Assembly (NCBI GenBank): GCA_033032865.1
Contig: JAWHQI010000099.1
Location: 6,279,501 to 6,343,500, forward strand
From: Dactylorhiza incarnata
Lineage: Eukaryota; Streptophyta; Magnoliopsida; Asparagales; Orchidaceae
Length of the DNA stretch: 64,000 nucleotides
Reading direction: 5' to 3'
How positions within the stretch are numbered: position 1 is the first letter of the stretch; every line of letters starts with the position of its first letter. Below the pieces are notes generated by a model. It saw only the letters and a program-made list of their open reading frames with translations, was not told the origin of the DNA and did not search any database. Shown in pieces: positions 34,327-47,009 of the stretch. Both the position numbers and the translations under genes were made by a program.

Positions 34327-35982
34327 CACCCTCATGCTTAGTTCTTTGCTAGTCCCTAGCAAAGGTGAAATATTGTAAACCATGACATGACAAATACTTA
34401 TGAAAGTACAATTTCATTCCCTTCTACTCTTCATTATAAGTTAACCAAAATAGCTTTATGTAATTCACATTAACCGATGCTAGACTTGCTAATCCAAAAG
34501 AATTCAAACCTTCATAAATTCATCAGTTAGATATAAGAAAAGGCTCAATTAAGAATTCAAGTGTTGTGTGATAATCCTTAAAAATTATTCACCTCCCTTC
34601 TAATTTATTTTCTTAAACTTCGTCACCAAATGGAAAGATCAAGAGTAGACTAAAACTTTGATATGACCTTTACATGAGTTCGGTAGTAACGGGGACCAAA
34701 TAAAATGACTTGATGAATTTGGTATGATGGGTGGCTATTTCCCGAATTAATTATCTTAGTAGCTCTCCAAATTATGGGGTTTAATTTTCAATAACATTTT
34801 TTTCTTTCTTTTGATATTTTCATAGTTGGGATCATTCCAAATATGCGTGAACATACTTGGGCCACATATCACTATGATATAAAGATACTTTTTTTTCATC
34901 ATAGTTGGGATCATTCTAAGTATGCGTGAACAAACTTAGGCCACATATCACTATGATATACATATTTTTATAACAAAGACTTAAACACCCATAACCGGTA
35001 AGCTTACTAAGATACTAATACAAGAAAACTAGGGAAATAAAGAACCAAGATTTGAAACTCAAAGGATCGTGGGTGATGACAATAAAGTTGGGCTTTATGC
35101 GCAAGCGAAGTTAACTACGTACACTCAATGTAATGCCTATTATCATTGAAATAGATCTTGCTCACTCTCTCACCATTAAGTTCAGAAGTCAAATAAATAA
35201 TTTCAAAGGGAGCAAACTCATTTTAAGAACAATAGTGCATAATAAACTGATTTCTTAAGAGAGCTTTAACACATCTTACTAATTTCAATCTCATAGTATG
35301 AACTCGTAGGATTGACTAATCAATCCCTCCAGTTAAATTGAAAAACTTGAATAGTTTTGTTATAAAAGAAAATAAGAGTAGAATTTCACGAATTACACTT
35401 CATAGAAGATTTGCCAAATAAGCAGAGAGGAACGTGCCCTCATACTTTAACCTTTACTAGTCCCTAGTAAAGATATCACTTGAAGTGTGCCAACGATATA
35501 TTATATTTGAACAAAGAAATATTTAATTACGCAAAAGAAAAATTGAATGTAAATACTCCCCTGGATCCAGAAATCCGAGTTTCTTCACATCGCCTCTCTT
35601 TACGTACTCTGTTATAAAAGTTACTTCTTTGATCTAATGTTCCGCATCATCTCCAGTCAATTGAGTAATCTACATCCAATGCTCATGGTTTGAGCATACC
35701 AGGAGGTGAAATGAGATCAAAGATCCTGCTGCTAAATCCAAATAAAATGTACCTGCAGTGGTGAGTTTCAACAAACAAGGAAAAATAGACAAACAAAAAT
35801 GAAATTCAACTAATTAAACCAGACTTGGAAAAATAAAAATGCAGGAAAAATAAGATAACTACTGGGTTTATTGTCTTCCCAGCATGACTTATTCAGGCCT
35901 TAAAAATATTCTAGATTATTGGCCTATGAAAGATAAAGTGAATAGTTAACTGCCTCAATATTCGTTGCGGTAACGAGTACCG
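34327..35982 (-). other. N internal domain 1, noncoding part
   Basis: AT-rich with no ORF of note. A 79-bp direct repeat (CATAGTTGGGATCATTC... at 34821 and 34900) ends each time in ATATCACTATGATAT. The same pair is present in the other two internal domains. The left end holds the purine tract next to LTR1. Confidence 0.8.
34821..34978. repeat. Two copies of a 79-bp repeat in N internal 1
   Basis: The copies start at 34821 and 34900 and share GTTGGGATCATTC, TATGCGTGAACA and CCACATATCACTATGATATA. Equivalent pairs lie near 39892-40045 and 44427-44577. The role is unknown, possibly packaging or partner recognition. Confidence 0.85.
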
Positions 35983-37697
35983 TTACGGAGATAACACAGT
36001 TACTCCCTCTCCTGAATAATAATACCTGAACTTCACAGGTAAGGGAAATAGAAAGTAAGAGGAGGAGGAGGAGGTCTGTTCCTCACTCATCTCATCAAAA
36101 TATATATCATTATCTAGCAAGGTGTCATCGTCCTCAGGGACAATACATGGGGAGAGAGCAACAAGTAGAGCTACCTCGATGAAGGAGGGATCAACCTCCT
36201 CACAAAAGAGGATGCTCACCACATCAAATTGAGCTTGCCGCTCCCTATCCTCCTGATGCACCTGCGACTCATCAACTTGCATAGACTCGGATGGCGAAGG
36301 GGGTTTAGGAAATAAATTAGAAGAAAGACTTAAATAATTGAAAATCAGGGGAGTTGTCCCGGTCTCACTCCCAACAGGCTCCAAAACCAGTACACTATTG
36401 TCGACATCCAAGGCAGGGCAAGAGATATCAGAGAGTATAGGAGTCACACAAGCGACATGGGCATCATCAACGAGTGAGGAAGTGGATACTTCCTTAGCCG
36501 GTGAGATGTCCTCGTCGAACTTTTGTGACTCGACTACAATCTATGTAACCTCGCCCTGCTAGATGGCTACAGCAGAATCGGCGGAAATGGGTGCAGAAAA
36601 TTTATGCAATGGAGGAACTGTTCCAAATACACTATCAGAGAATATACAGATTGGTTCCTCCCTGGGTGAATCCAAAAGAGATGATGAATGCGTAGGGAGA
36701 GGAGGTTCCACTATGTCATTGCACCAACCATCGGAAATTATGATAGGAATATCTGCAACACTCCCCCGTAGACAAGGTGGTCCCTATCCTCCTGATGCAC
36801 CTGCGACTCATCAACTTGCATAGACTCAGATGGCGAAGGGGGTTTAGGAAATAAATTAGAAGAAAGACTTAAATAATTGAAAATCAGGGGAGTTGTCCCG
36901 GTCTCACTCCCAACAGGCTCCAAAACCAGTACACTGTTGTCGACATCCAAGGCAGGGCAAGAGATATCAGAGAGTATAGGAGTCACACAAGCGACATGGG
37001 CATCATCAACGAGTGAGGAAGTGGATACTTCCTTAGCCGGTGAGATGTCCTCGTCGAACTTTTGTGACTCGACTACAATCTCTGTAACCTCGCCCTGCTG
37101 GATGGCTACAGCAGAATCGGCGGAAATGGGTGCAGAAAATTTATGCAATGGAGGAACTGTTCCAAATACACTATCAGAGAATATACAGATTGGTTCCTCC
37201 CTGGGTGAATCCAAAAGAGATGATGAATGCGTAGGGAGAGGAGGTTCCACTATGTCATTGCACCAACCATCGGAAATTATGATAGGAATATCTGCAACAC
37301 TCCCCCGTAGACAAGGTGGTACTGCGTATTTATCATCATAGGTAGAAGGAAACCCGGAATGAGAAGAGGACGACACGATTCGAATAGCCGGCTCATCCTC
37401 CTCTTCCCTTTTACGTTGAAATGCAATGCAATCTTTTAATGTGTGATCGGTGCTATGACAAAACAAGCATTGTTTCTCATTTCTTCTCGGCCTTTGAGGG
37501 ATCGGGCTGAAATAAGGAAACGATACTTGTTGTGGAGGTGCGTAATTATAAAAATTAGGCTCGACATATGATGTATCGTAGGATATTGGTGCCACATAAG
37601 GTGAGCCATATGACATATAACTACGGTCTCCTATATAACATTCATCACTATTATGATTATAAGACCCGCACCATCGACATTGATAATAAGAAAACAT
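35983..37697 (-). pseudogene. N gag-like ORF, copy 1, broken by a 539-bp tandem duplication
   Basis: The ATG at 37697 starts MFSYYQCRWCGSYNHNSDEC, whose zinc knuckle (C-X2-C-X4-H-X4-C) is followed by a second knuckle CLFCHSTDHTLKDC. The frame is lost where a 539-bp segment repeats (36242-36780 and 36781-37319), because 539 is not a multiple of three. A stop follows at 36738. The remaining tail (35983-36447) is the normal C-terminus. See copy 3 for the intact protein. Confidence 0.85.
36242..37319. repeat. 539-bp tandem duplication inside N internal 1
   Basis: CCCTATCCTCCTGATGCACC occurs at 36244 and again at 36783, and the sequence repeats almost perfectly for 539 bp. Internal domains 2 and 3 have one copy. 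This explains why internal 1 is 3617 bp and the others 3080 bp. Confidence 0.93.
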
Positions 37698-37918
37698 GAT
37701 TTGTAGGGGTGGATTCACAAATTGAAATGATGCATAAACTATCTGTAAAAATACAAAACTACTATGGAGGCCCGCTTAGAAAATTTAAAATAACAATGAA
37801 AAGAGAATTAAAAGAAAAGACAACTTCATAATTAATTTATCTAATAGAAAAATAAAAACTTGAGCTCCAAATACTCAGGTTCACTAATATTGCAAGAAAT
37901 ACACTAGATTCGTCGCAC

Positions 37919-37937
37919 TTCCCCGGCAACGGCGCCA
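37919..37937 (-). other. Primer-binding site of N unit 1 (tRNA-Asp)
   Basis: On the minus strand TGGCGCCGTTGCCGGGGAA matches the complement of the 3' end of plant tRNA-Asp. It lies six bases from LTR2. The same site occurs at 42451-42469 and 46985-47003. Athila elements use this primer. Confidence 0.93.
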
Positions 37938-37943
37938 AAAACT

Positions 37944-39395
37944 TGATACGTGCAAAATAGAGCTTGAAAACGCATGTATACGTGTCGTACAAGTAATACA
38001 GAGTAAGTGAGATCGTTCCCACGGAGAAGTGACTAGTTTAGTGCTTACAATTACTAGCTACACCGTTTCTATGAATCCAAGTAAAACGGTTAATTGATTT
38101 TCTGAAAATAGATTAAAACTTTTAGATAAATATTAGACTAACTAGATCTTAAAGTACTTTTTAGCAATTAGAGAAAGTAGCCTTGCATTTCTTATTTCAT
38201 ATGTATACTATGATGATAATAAAATAAATATTTCATTTGGTTGAGTTTTGAATTATCTTGCGATAATTGTAAAAGAAGAGACTTTTATCTCTCGATACAA
38301 GGAGTCTTAATATCTACGCAACCCTAGTTATCTCTAACTTAGGCGAAACAAAAATATTATGAAGTGCAAAAATCTAGTTCGCTAGCATGAAAAGGAAATC
38401 TCTTTCACTTTTCAAAACTAAAGAGATTTTGTGATACAGGTACGTTTCTCCTCTCTCGATTCTCGAAATGCAGTAAAAAAATATATAAATGTTGGTTAAT
38501 GATTCACACTGTTCATCTCTCGATTCTCGCACTGCGATAAACTAGCCCTTAAATTAACATTACGATGCTCATCTCTCGATTCTCGCAACGCAATATAATA
38601 AAAAGACATGATCCAACAATTTCATCATAAAAATCAGAAGATCTATAAAGATAATCACAAAACAAATTCGAAATCAAAGATGTTCATCATCAACATACAC
38701 ATACTACTCTCATCATGCAAGACTAGAGAATTTTAGTTCATGATTGAGGGAAAATAACACAAAACTGAAGAGATCTTACTAAACATTTCGAAAGAAATGC
38801 GAATCTTCCCTTCTCCAGTGACGTGGAAGTGTTTCCTTCAGCCCGAATGCCAAATCCGGACTGGTTCTCCCTTGGCAGAATTTCTTTTCAGGTTTTTCTC
38901 CTCCTCTCTAATGGCCGAAAATGATAGATAGCCTTTCAAATGGCCGAAAATCCCTCTTTTAAACTCTCCCCCCTCTTTGCTCCGTGGGCCCCACTTGTAG
39001 TCATAATTAATTACTGAACGGATGCCAAAAAGATAGGTTGCAACTGTTGAAAACTTGGTAAATTTGGATTTGAATTTCCTGTAACCGTCAGAGATGTTAT
39101 GAATATGTTGCAACATTTTTCTGGCTCTGCATTTCTGCACAATTTGACCTGCCAGATTTATTGAGAACATGTTGCAACATTTTTCTCAGATTTTTCACAA
39201 TACTTAACCTTCAATCCTTGACTTAAATTCTCTCCGAATCCTATCATAAAAAGATATAGAAATGAGAGTAACAACCATTTTGACTTCAAATCATGCGGCA
39301 ATTGGATTTTTATCTACTTTTCATATATAAATATCACATAACAAGACAAATGATAAAAATAGGGATAAAGATAACTTCTTTTTGCGAAGTTATCA
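37944..39395 (-). repeat. N LTR2 (inner, 1452 bp)
   Basis: It is near-identical to LTR1. Its left side joins the primer site and its right side joins the purine tract AAGCTTGGGGGTG (minus strand, 39396-39408). An inner LTR carrying both signals serves as the 5' LTR of one unit and the 3' LTR of the next. Confidence 0.93.
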
Positions 39396-41054
39396 CACCC
39401 CCAAGCTTAGTTCTTTACTAGTCCCTAGCAAAGGTGAAATATTGTAAACCATGACATGACAAATACTTATGAAAGTACAATTTCATTCCCTTCTACTCTT
39501 CATTATAAGTTAACCAAAATAGCTTCAAGTAATTCACATTAACTGATGTTAGACTTGCTAATCCAAAAGAATTCAAACCTTCATAAATTCATCAGTTAGA
39601 TATAAGAAAAGGCTCAATTAAGAATTCAAGTGTTGTGTGTGATAATCCTTAAAAATTATTCACCTCCCTTCTAATTTATTTTCTTAAACTTCGTCACCAA
39701 ATGGAAAGATCAAGAGTAGACTAAAACTTTGATATGACCTTTACATGAGTTTGGTAGTAACGGGGACCAAATAAAATGACTTGATGAATTTGGTATGATG
39801 GGTGGCTATTTCCCGAATTAATTATCTTAGTAGCTCTCCAAATTATGGGGTTTAATTTTCAATAACATTTTTTTTCTTTCTTTTGATATTTTCATAGTTG
39901 GGATCATTCCAAATATGCGTGAACATACTTGGGCCACATATCACTATGATATAAAGATACTTTTTTTCCATCATAGTTGGGATCATTCTAAGTATGCGTG
40001 AACAAACTTAGGCCACATATCACTATGATATACATATTTTTGTAACAAAGACTTAAACACCCATAACCGGTAAGCTTACTAAGATACTAATACAAGAAAA
40101 CTAGGGAAATAAAGAACCAAGATTTGAAACTCAAAGGATCGTGGGTGATGACAATAAAGTTGGGCTTTATGCGCAAGCGAAGTTAACTACGTACACTCAA
40201 TGTAATGCCTATTATCATTGAAATAGATCTTGCTCACTCTCTCACCATTAAGTTCAGAAGTCAAATAAATAATTTCAAAGGGAGCAAACTCATTTTAAGA
40301 AAAATAGTGCATAATAAACTAATTTCTTAAGAGAGCTTTAACACATCTTACTAATTTCAATCTCATAGTATGAACTCGTAGGATTGACTAATCAATCCCT
40401 CCAGTTAAATTGAAAAACTTGAATAGTTTTGTTATAAAAGAAAATAAGAGTAGAATTTCACGAATTACACTTCATAGAAGATTTGCCAAATAAGCAGAGA
40501 GGAACGTGCCCTCATACTTTAACCTTTACTAGTCCCTAGTAAAGATATCACTTGAAGTGTGCCAACGATATATTATATTTGAACAAAGAAATATTTAATT
40601 ACGCAAAAGAAAAACTGAATGTAAATACTCCCCTGGATCCAGAAATCCGAGTTTCTTCACATCGCCTCTCTTTACGTACTCTGTTATAAAAGTTACTTCT
40701 TTGATCTAATGTTCCGCATCATCTCCAGTCAATTGAGTAATCTACATCCAATGCTCATGGTTTGAGCATACCAGGAGGTGAAATGAGAACAAAGATCCTA
40801 CTGCTAAATCCAAATAAAATGTACCTGCAGTGGTGAGTTTCAACAAACAAGGAAAAATAGACAAACAAAAATGAAATTCAACTAATTAAACCAGACTTGG
40901 AAAAATAAAAATGCAGGAAAAATAAGATAACTACTGGGTTTATTGTCTTCCCAGCATGACTTATTCATGCCTTAAAAATATTCTAGATTATTGGCCTATG
41001 AAAGATAAAGTGAACAGGTAACTGCCTCAATATTCATTGCGGTAACGAGTACCG
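39396..41054 (-). other. N internal domain 2, noncoding part
   Basis: Collinear with 34327-35982, with only scattered differences. No gene is seen. Confidence 0.8.
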
Positions 41055-42230
41055 TTACGGAGATAACACAGTTACTCCCTCTCCTGAATAATAATACCTG
41101 AACTTCACAGGTAAGGGAAATAGAAAGTAAGAGGAGGAGGAGGAGGTCTGTTCCTCACTCATCTCATCAAAATATATATCATTATCTAGCAAGGTGTCAT
41201 CGTCCTCAGGGACAATACATGGGGAGAGAGCAACAAGTAGAGCTACCTCGATGAAGGAGGGATCAACCTCCTCACAAAAGAGGATGCTCACCACATCAAA
41301 TTGAGCTTGCCGCTCCCTATCCTCCTGATGCACCTGCGACTCATCAACTTGCATAGACTCAGATGGCGAAGGGGGTTTAGGAAATAAATTAGAAGAAAGA
41401 CTTAAATAATTGAAAATCAGGGGAGTTGTCCCAGTCTCACTCCCAACAGGCTCCAAAACCAGTACACTGTTGTCGACATCCAAGGCAGGGCAAGAGATAT
41501 CAGAGAGTATAGGAGTCACACAAGCGACATGGGCATCATCAACGAGTGAGGAAGTGGATACTTCCTTAGCCGGTGAGATGTCCTCGTCGAACTTTTGTGA
41601 CTCGACTACAATCTCTGTAACCTCGCCCTGCTGGATGGCTACAGCAGAATCGGCGGAAATGGGTGCAGAAAATTTATGCAATGGAGGAACTATTCCAAAT
41701 ACACTATCAGAGAATATACAGATTGGTTCCTCCCTGGGTGAATCCAAAAGAGATGATTAATGCGTAGGGAGAGGAGGTTCCACTATGTCATTGCACCAAC
41801 CATCGGAAATTAAGATAGGAATATCTGCAACACTCCCCCGTAGACAAGGTGGTACTGCGTATATATCATCATAGGTAGAAGGAAACCCGGAATGAGAAGA
41901 GGACGACACGATTCGAATAGCCGGCTCATCCTCCTCTTCCCTTTTACATTGAAATGCAATGCAATCTTTTAATGTGTGATCGGTGCTATGACAAAACAAG
42001 CATTGTTTCTCATTTCTTCTCGGCCTTTGAGGGATCGGGTTGAAATAAGGGAACGATACTTGTTGTGGAGGTGCGTAATTATAAAAATTAGGCTCGACAT
42101 ATGATGTATCGTAGGATATTGGTGCCACATAAGGTGAGTCATATGACATATAACTACCGTCTCCTATATAACATTCATCACTATTATGATTATAAGACCC
42201 GCACCATCAACATTGGTAATAAGAAAACAT
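41055..42230 (-). pseudogene. N gag-like ORF, copy 2, two nonsense mutations
   Basis: The ATG at 42230 is followed by a stop at codon 8 (42207-42209), where CGA for the arginine inside the first zinc knuckle has become TGA. A second stop lies at 41757-41759. The rest of the frame to 41055 is open and matches copy 3. Confidence 0.88.
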
Positions 42231-42450
42231 GATTTGTAGGGGTGGATTCACAAATTGAAATGATGCATAAACTATCTGTAAAAATACAAAACTACTATGG
42301 AGGCCACTTAGAAAATTTAAAATAACAATGAAAAGAGAATTAAAAGAAAAGACAACTTCATAATTAATTTATCTAATAGAAAAATAAAAACTTGAGCTCC
42401 AAATACTCAGGTTCACTAATATTGCAAGAAATACACTAGATTCGTCGCAC

Positions 42451-42469
42451 TTCCCCGGCAACGGCGCCA
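42451..42469 (-). other. Primer-binding site of N unit 2 (tRNA-Asp)
   Basis: Same 19-mer as at 37919-37937, next to LTR3. Confidence 0.93.
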
Positions 42470-42475
42470 AAAACT

Positions 42476-43929
42476 TGATACGTGCAAAATAGAGCTTGAA
42501 AACGCAAGTATACGTGCCGTACAAGTAATACAGAGTAAGTGAGATCGTTCCCACGGAGAAGTGACTAGTTTAGTGCTTACAATTACTAGCTACACCGTTT
42601 CTATGAATCCAAGTAAAACGGTTAATTGATTTTCTGAAAATAGATTAAAACTTTTAGATAAATATTAGACTAACTAGATCTTAAAGTACTTTTTAGCAAT
42701 TAGAGAAAGTAGCCTTGCATTTCTGATTTCATATGTATACTATGATGATAATAAAATAAATATTTCATTTGGTTGAGTTTTGAATTATCTTGCGATAATT
42801 GTAAAAGAAGAGACCTTTATCTCTCGATACAAGGAGTCTTAATATCTACGCAACCCTAGTTATCTCTAACTTAGGCGAAACAAAAATATTATGAAGTGCA
42901 AAAATCTAGTTCGCTAGCATGAAAAGAAAATCTCTTTCACTTTTCAAAACTAAAGAGATCTTGTGATACAGGTATGTTTCTCCTCTCTCGATTCTCGAAA
43001 CGCAGTAAAAAAATATATAAATGTTGGTTAATGATTCACACTGTTCATCTCTCGATTCTCGCACTGCGATAAACTAGCCCTTAAATTAACATTACGACGC
43101 TCATCTCACGATTCTCGCAACGCAATATAATAAAAAGACATGATCCAACAATTTCATCATAAAAATCACAAGATCTATAAAGATAATCACAAAACAAATT
43201 CGAAATCAAAGATGTTCATCATCAACATACACATACTACTCTCATCATGCAAGACTAGAGAATTTTAGTTCATGATTGAGGGAAAATAACACAAAACTGA
43301 AGAGATCTTACTAAACATTTCGAAAGAAATGCGAATCTTCCCTTCTCCAGTGACGTGGAAGTGTTTCCTTCAGCCTGAATGCCAAATCCGGACTGGTTCT
43401 CCCTAGGCAGAATTTCTTCTCAGGTTTTTCTCCTCCTCTCTAATGGCCGAAAATGATAGATAGCCTTTCAAATGGCCGAAAATCCCTCTTTTAAACTCTC
43501 CCCCCTCTTTGCTCCGTGGGCCCCACTTGTAGTCATAATTAATTACTGAACGGATGCCAAAAAGATAGGTTGCAACTGTTGAAAACTTGGTAAATTCGGA
43601 TTTGAATTTCCTGTAACCGTTAGAGATGTTATGAATATGTTGCAACATTTTTCTGGCTCTGCATTTCTGCACAATTTGACCTGCCAGATTTGTTGAGAAC
43701 ATGTTGCAACATTTTTCTCAGATTTTTCATAATACTTAACCTTCAATCCTTGACTTAAATTCTCTCTGAATCCTATCATAAAAAGATATAGAAATGAGAG
43801 TAACAACAATTTTGAATTCAAATCATGCGGCAATTGGATTTTTATCTACTTTTCATATATAAATATCACATAACAAGACTAAAATGATAAAAATAGGGAT
43901 AAAGATAACTTCTTTTTGCGAAGTTATCA
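42476..43929 (-). repeat. N LTR3 (inner, 1454 bp)
   Basis: Near-identical to LTR1 and LTR2. The purine tract AGCATGGGGGTG (minus strand) follows at 43930-43941. Confidence 0.93.
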
Positions 43930-45587
43930 CACCCCCATGCTTAGTTCTTTGCTAGTCCCTAGCAAAGGTGAAATATTGTAAACCATGACATGACAAATAC
44001 TTATGAAAGTACAATTTCATTCCCTTCTACTCTTCATTATAAGTTAACCAAAATAGCTTCATGTAATTCACATTAACTGATGCTAGACTTGCTAATCCAA
44101 AAGAATTCAAACCTTCATAAATTCATCAGTTAGATATAAGAAAAGGCTCAATTAAGAATTCAAGTGTTGTGTGTGATAATCCTTAAAAATTATTCACCTC
44201 CCTTCTAATTTATTTTCTTAAACTTCGTCACCAAATGGAAAGATCAAGAGTAGACTAAAACTTTGATATGACCTTTACATGAGTTTGGTAGTAACGGGGA
44301 CCAAATAAAATGACTTGATGAATTTGGTATGATGGGTGGCTATTTCCCGAATTAATTATCTTAGTAGCTCTCCAAATTATGGGGTTTAATTTTCAATAAC
44401 ATTTTTTTTCTTTCTTTTGATATTTTCATAGTTGGGATCATTCCAAATATGCGTGAACATACTTGGGCCACATATCACTATGATATAAAGATACTTTTTT
44501 TCATCATAGTTGGGATCATTCTAAGTATGCGTGAACAAACTTAGGCCACATATCACTATGATATACATATTTTTGTAACAAAGACTTAAACACCCATAAC
44601 CGGTAAGCTTACTAAGATACTAATACAAGAAAACTAGGGAAATAAAGAACCAAGATTTGAAACTCAAAGGATCGTGGGTGATGACAATAAAGTTGGGCTT
44701 TATGCGCAAGCGAAGTTAACTACGTACACTCAATGTAATGCCTATTATCATTGAAATAGATCTTGCTCACTCTCTCACCAATAAGTTCAGAAGTCAAATA
44801 AATAATTTCAAAGGGAGCAAACTCATTTTAAGAACAATAGTGCATAATAAACTGATTTCTTAAGAGAGCTTTAACACATCTTACTAATTTCAATCTCATA
44901 GTATGAACTCGTAGGATTGACTAATCAATCCCTCCAGTTAAATTGAAAAACTTGAATAGTTTTGTTATAAAAGAAAATAATAGTAGAATTTCACGAATTA
45001 CACTTCATAGAAGATTTGCCAAATAAGCAGAGAGGAACGTGCCCTCATACTTTAACCTTTACTAGTCCCTAGTAAAGATATCACTTGAAGTGTGCCAACG
45101 ATATATTATATTTGAACAAAGAAATATTTAATTACGCAAAAGAAAAACTGAATGTAAATACTCCCCTGGATCCAGAAATCCGAGTTTCTTCACATCGCCT
45201 CTCTTTACATACTCTGTTATAAAAGTTACTTCTTTGATCTAATGTTCCGCATCATCTCCAGTCAATTGAGTAATCTACATCCAATGCTCATGGTTTGAGC
45301 ATACCAGGAGGTGAAATGAGATCAAAGATCCTGCTGCTAAATCCAAATAAAATGTACCTGCAGTGGTGAGTTTCAACAAACAAGGAAAAATAGACAAACA
45401 AAAATGAAATTCAACTAATTAAACCAGACTTGGAAAAATAAAAATGCAGGAAAAATAAGATAACTACTGGGTTTATTGTCTTCCCAGCATGACTTATTCA
45501 GGCCTTAAAAATATTCTAGATTATTGGCCTATGAAAGATAAAGTGAACAGGTAACTGCCTTAATATTCGTTGCGGTAACGAGTATTG
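43930..45587 (-). other. N internal domain 3, noncoding part
   Basis: Collinear with 39396-41054. No gene is seen. It carries the 79-bp repeat pair. Confidence 0.8.
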
Positions 45588-46763
45588 TTACGGAGATAAC
45601 ACAGTTACTCCCTCTCCTGAATAATAATACCTGAACTTCACAGGTAAGGGAAATAGAAAGTAAGAGGAGGAGGAGGAGGTCTGTTCCTCACTCATCTCAT
45701 CAAAATATATATCATTATCTAGCAAGGTGTCATCGTCCTCAGGGACAATACATGGGGAGAGAGCAACAAGTAGAGCTACCTCGATGAAGGAGGGATCAAC
45801 CTCCTCACAAAAGAGGATGCTCACCACATCAAATTGAGCTTGCCGCTCCCTATCCTCCTGATGCACCTGCGACTCATCAACTTGCATAGACTCAGATGGC
45901 GAAGGGGGTTTAGGAAATAAATTAGAAGAAAGACTTAAATAATTGAAAATCAGGGGAGTTGTCCCGGTCTCACTCCCAACAGGCTCCAAAACCAGTACAC
46001 TGTTGTCGACATCCAAGGCAGGGCAAGAGATATCAGAGAGTATAGGAGTCACACAAGCGACATGGGCATCATCAACGAGTGAGGAAGTGGATACTTCCTT
46101 AGCCGGTGAGATGTCCTCGTCGAACTTTTGTGACTCGACTACAATCTCTGCAACCTCGCCCTGCTGGATGGCTACAGCAGAATCGGCAGAAATGGGTGCA
46201 GAAAATTTATGCAATGGAGGAACTGTTCCAAATACACTATCAGAGAATATACAGATTGGTTCCTCCCTGGGTGAATCCAAAAGAGATGATGAATGCGTAG
46301 GGAGAGGAGGTTCCACTATGTCATTGCACCAACCATCGGAAATTATGATAGGAATATCTGCAACACTCCCCCGTAGACAAGGTGGTACTGCGTATATATC
46401 ATCATAGGTAGAAGGAAACCCGGAATGAGAAGAGGACGACACGATTCGAATAGCCGGCTCATCCTCCTCTTCCCTTTTACATTGAAATGCAATGCAATCT
46501 TTTAATGTGTGATCGGTGCTATGACAAAACAAGCATTGTTTCTCATTTTTTCTCGGCCTTTGAGGGATCGGGCTGAAATAAGGGAACGATACTTGTTGTG
46601 GAGGTGCGTAATTATAAAAATTAGGCTCGACATATGATGTATCGTAGGATATTGGTGCCACATAAGGTGAGCCATATGACATATAACTACGATCTGCTAT
46701 ATAACATTCATCACTATTATGATTATAAGACCCGCACCATCGACATTGATAATAAGAAAACAT
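45588..46763 (-). CDS. N gag-like ORF, copy 3, intact (391 aa)
   Basis: The ATG at 46763 starts MFSYYQCRWCG. The first zinc knuckle is CRWCGSYNHNSDEC (about residues 7-20) and the second CLFCHSTDHTLKDC (about residues 75-88), both C-X2-C-X4-H-X4-C. A tyrosine/proline-rich linker separates them. The rest is acidic and serine-rich, with no protease, integrase or reverse transcriptase motif. Two knuckles suggest RNA binding, so a nucleocapsid-like role in packaging is likely, helped in trans by an Athila-like partner. This is inference. It is the only undamaged copy of three. Terminal-repeat elements with only a gag gene (TR-GAG) are a known class that this resembles. Confidence 0.75.
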   Translation of the reverse strand: MFSYYQCRWCGSYNHNSDECYIADRSYMSYGSPYVAPISYDTSYVEPNFYNYAPPQQVSFPYFSPIPQRPRKNEKQCLFCHSTDHTLKDCIAFQCKREEEDEPAIRIVSSSSHSGFPSTYDDIYAVPPCLRGSVADIPIIISDGWCNDIVEPPLPTHSSSLLDSPREEPICIFSDSVFGTVPPLHKFSAPISADSAVAIQQGEVAEIVVESQKFDEDISPAKEVSTSSLVDDAHVACVTPILSDISCPALDVDNSVLVLEPVGSETGTTPLIFNYLSLSSNLFPKPPSPSESMQVDESQVHQEDRERQAQFDVVSILFCEEVDPSFIEVALLVALSPCIVPEDDDTLLDNDIYFDEMSEEQTSSSSSYFLFPLPVKFRYYYSGEGVTVLSP

Positions 46764-46984
46764 GATTTGTAGGGGTGGATTCACAAATTGAAATGATGCA
46801 TAAACTATCTGTAAAAATACAAAACTACTATGGAGGCACGCTTAGAAAATTTAAAATAACAATGAAAAGAGAATTAAAAGAAAAGACAACTTCATAATTA
46901 ATTTATCTAATAGAAAAATAAAAACTTGAGCTCCAAATACTCAGGTTCACTAATATTGCAAGAAATACACTAGATTCGTCGCAA

Positions 46985-47003
46985 TTCCCCGGCAACGGCG
47001 CCA
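46985..47003 (-). other. Primer-binding site of N unit 3 (tRNA-Asp)
   Basis: Same site, next to LTR4, which is the outer 5' LTR of the array. Confidence 0.93.
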
Positions 47004-47009
47004 AAAACT

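Noticed and set aside
36338..37341. Plus-strand ORFs across the N gag-like region (also at 41410, 45943)
   Set aside because: They are mirror frames of the minus-strand gag-like gene, which has zinc knuckles and a consistent start.
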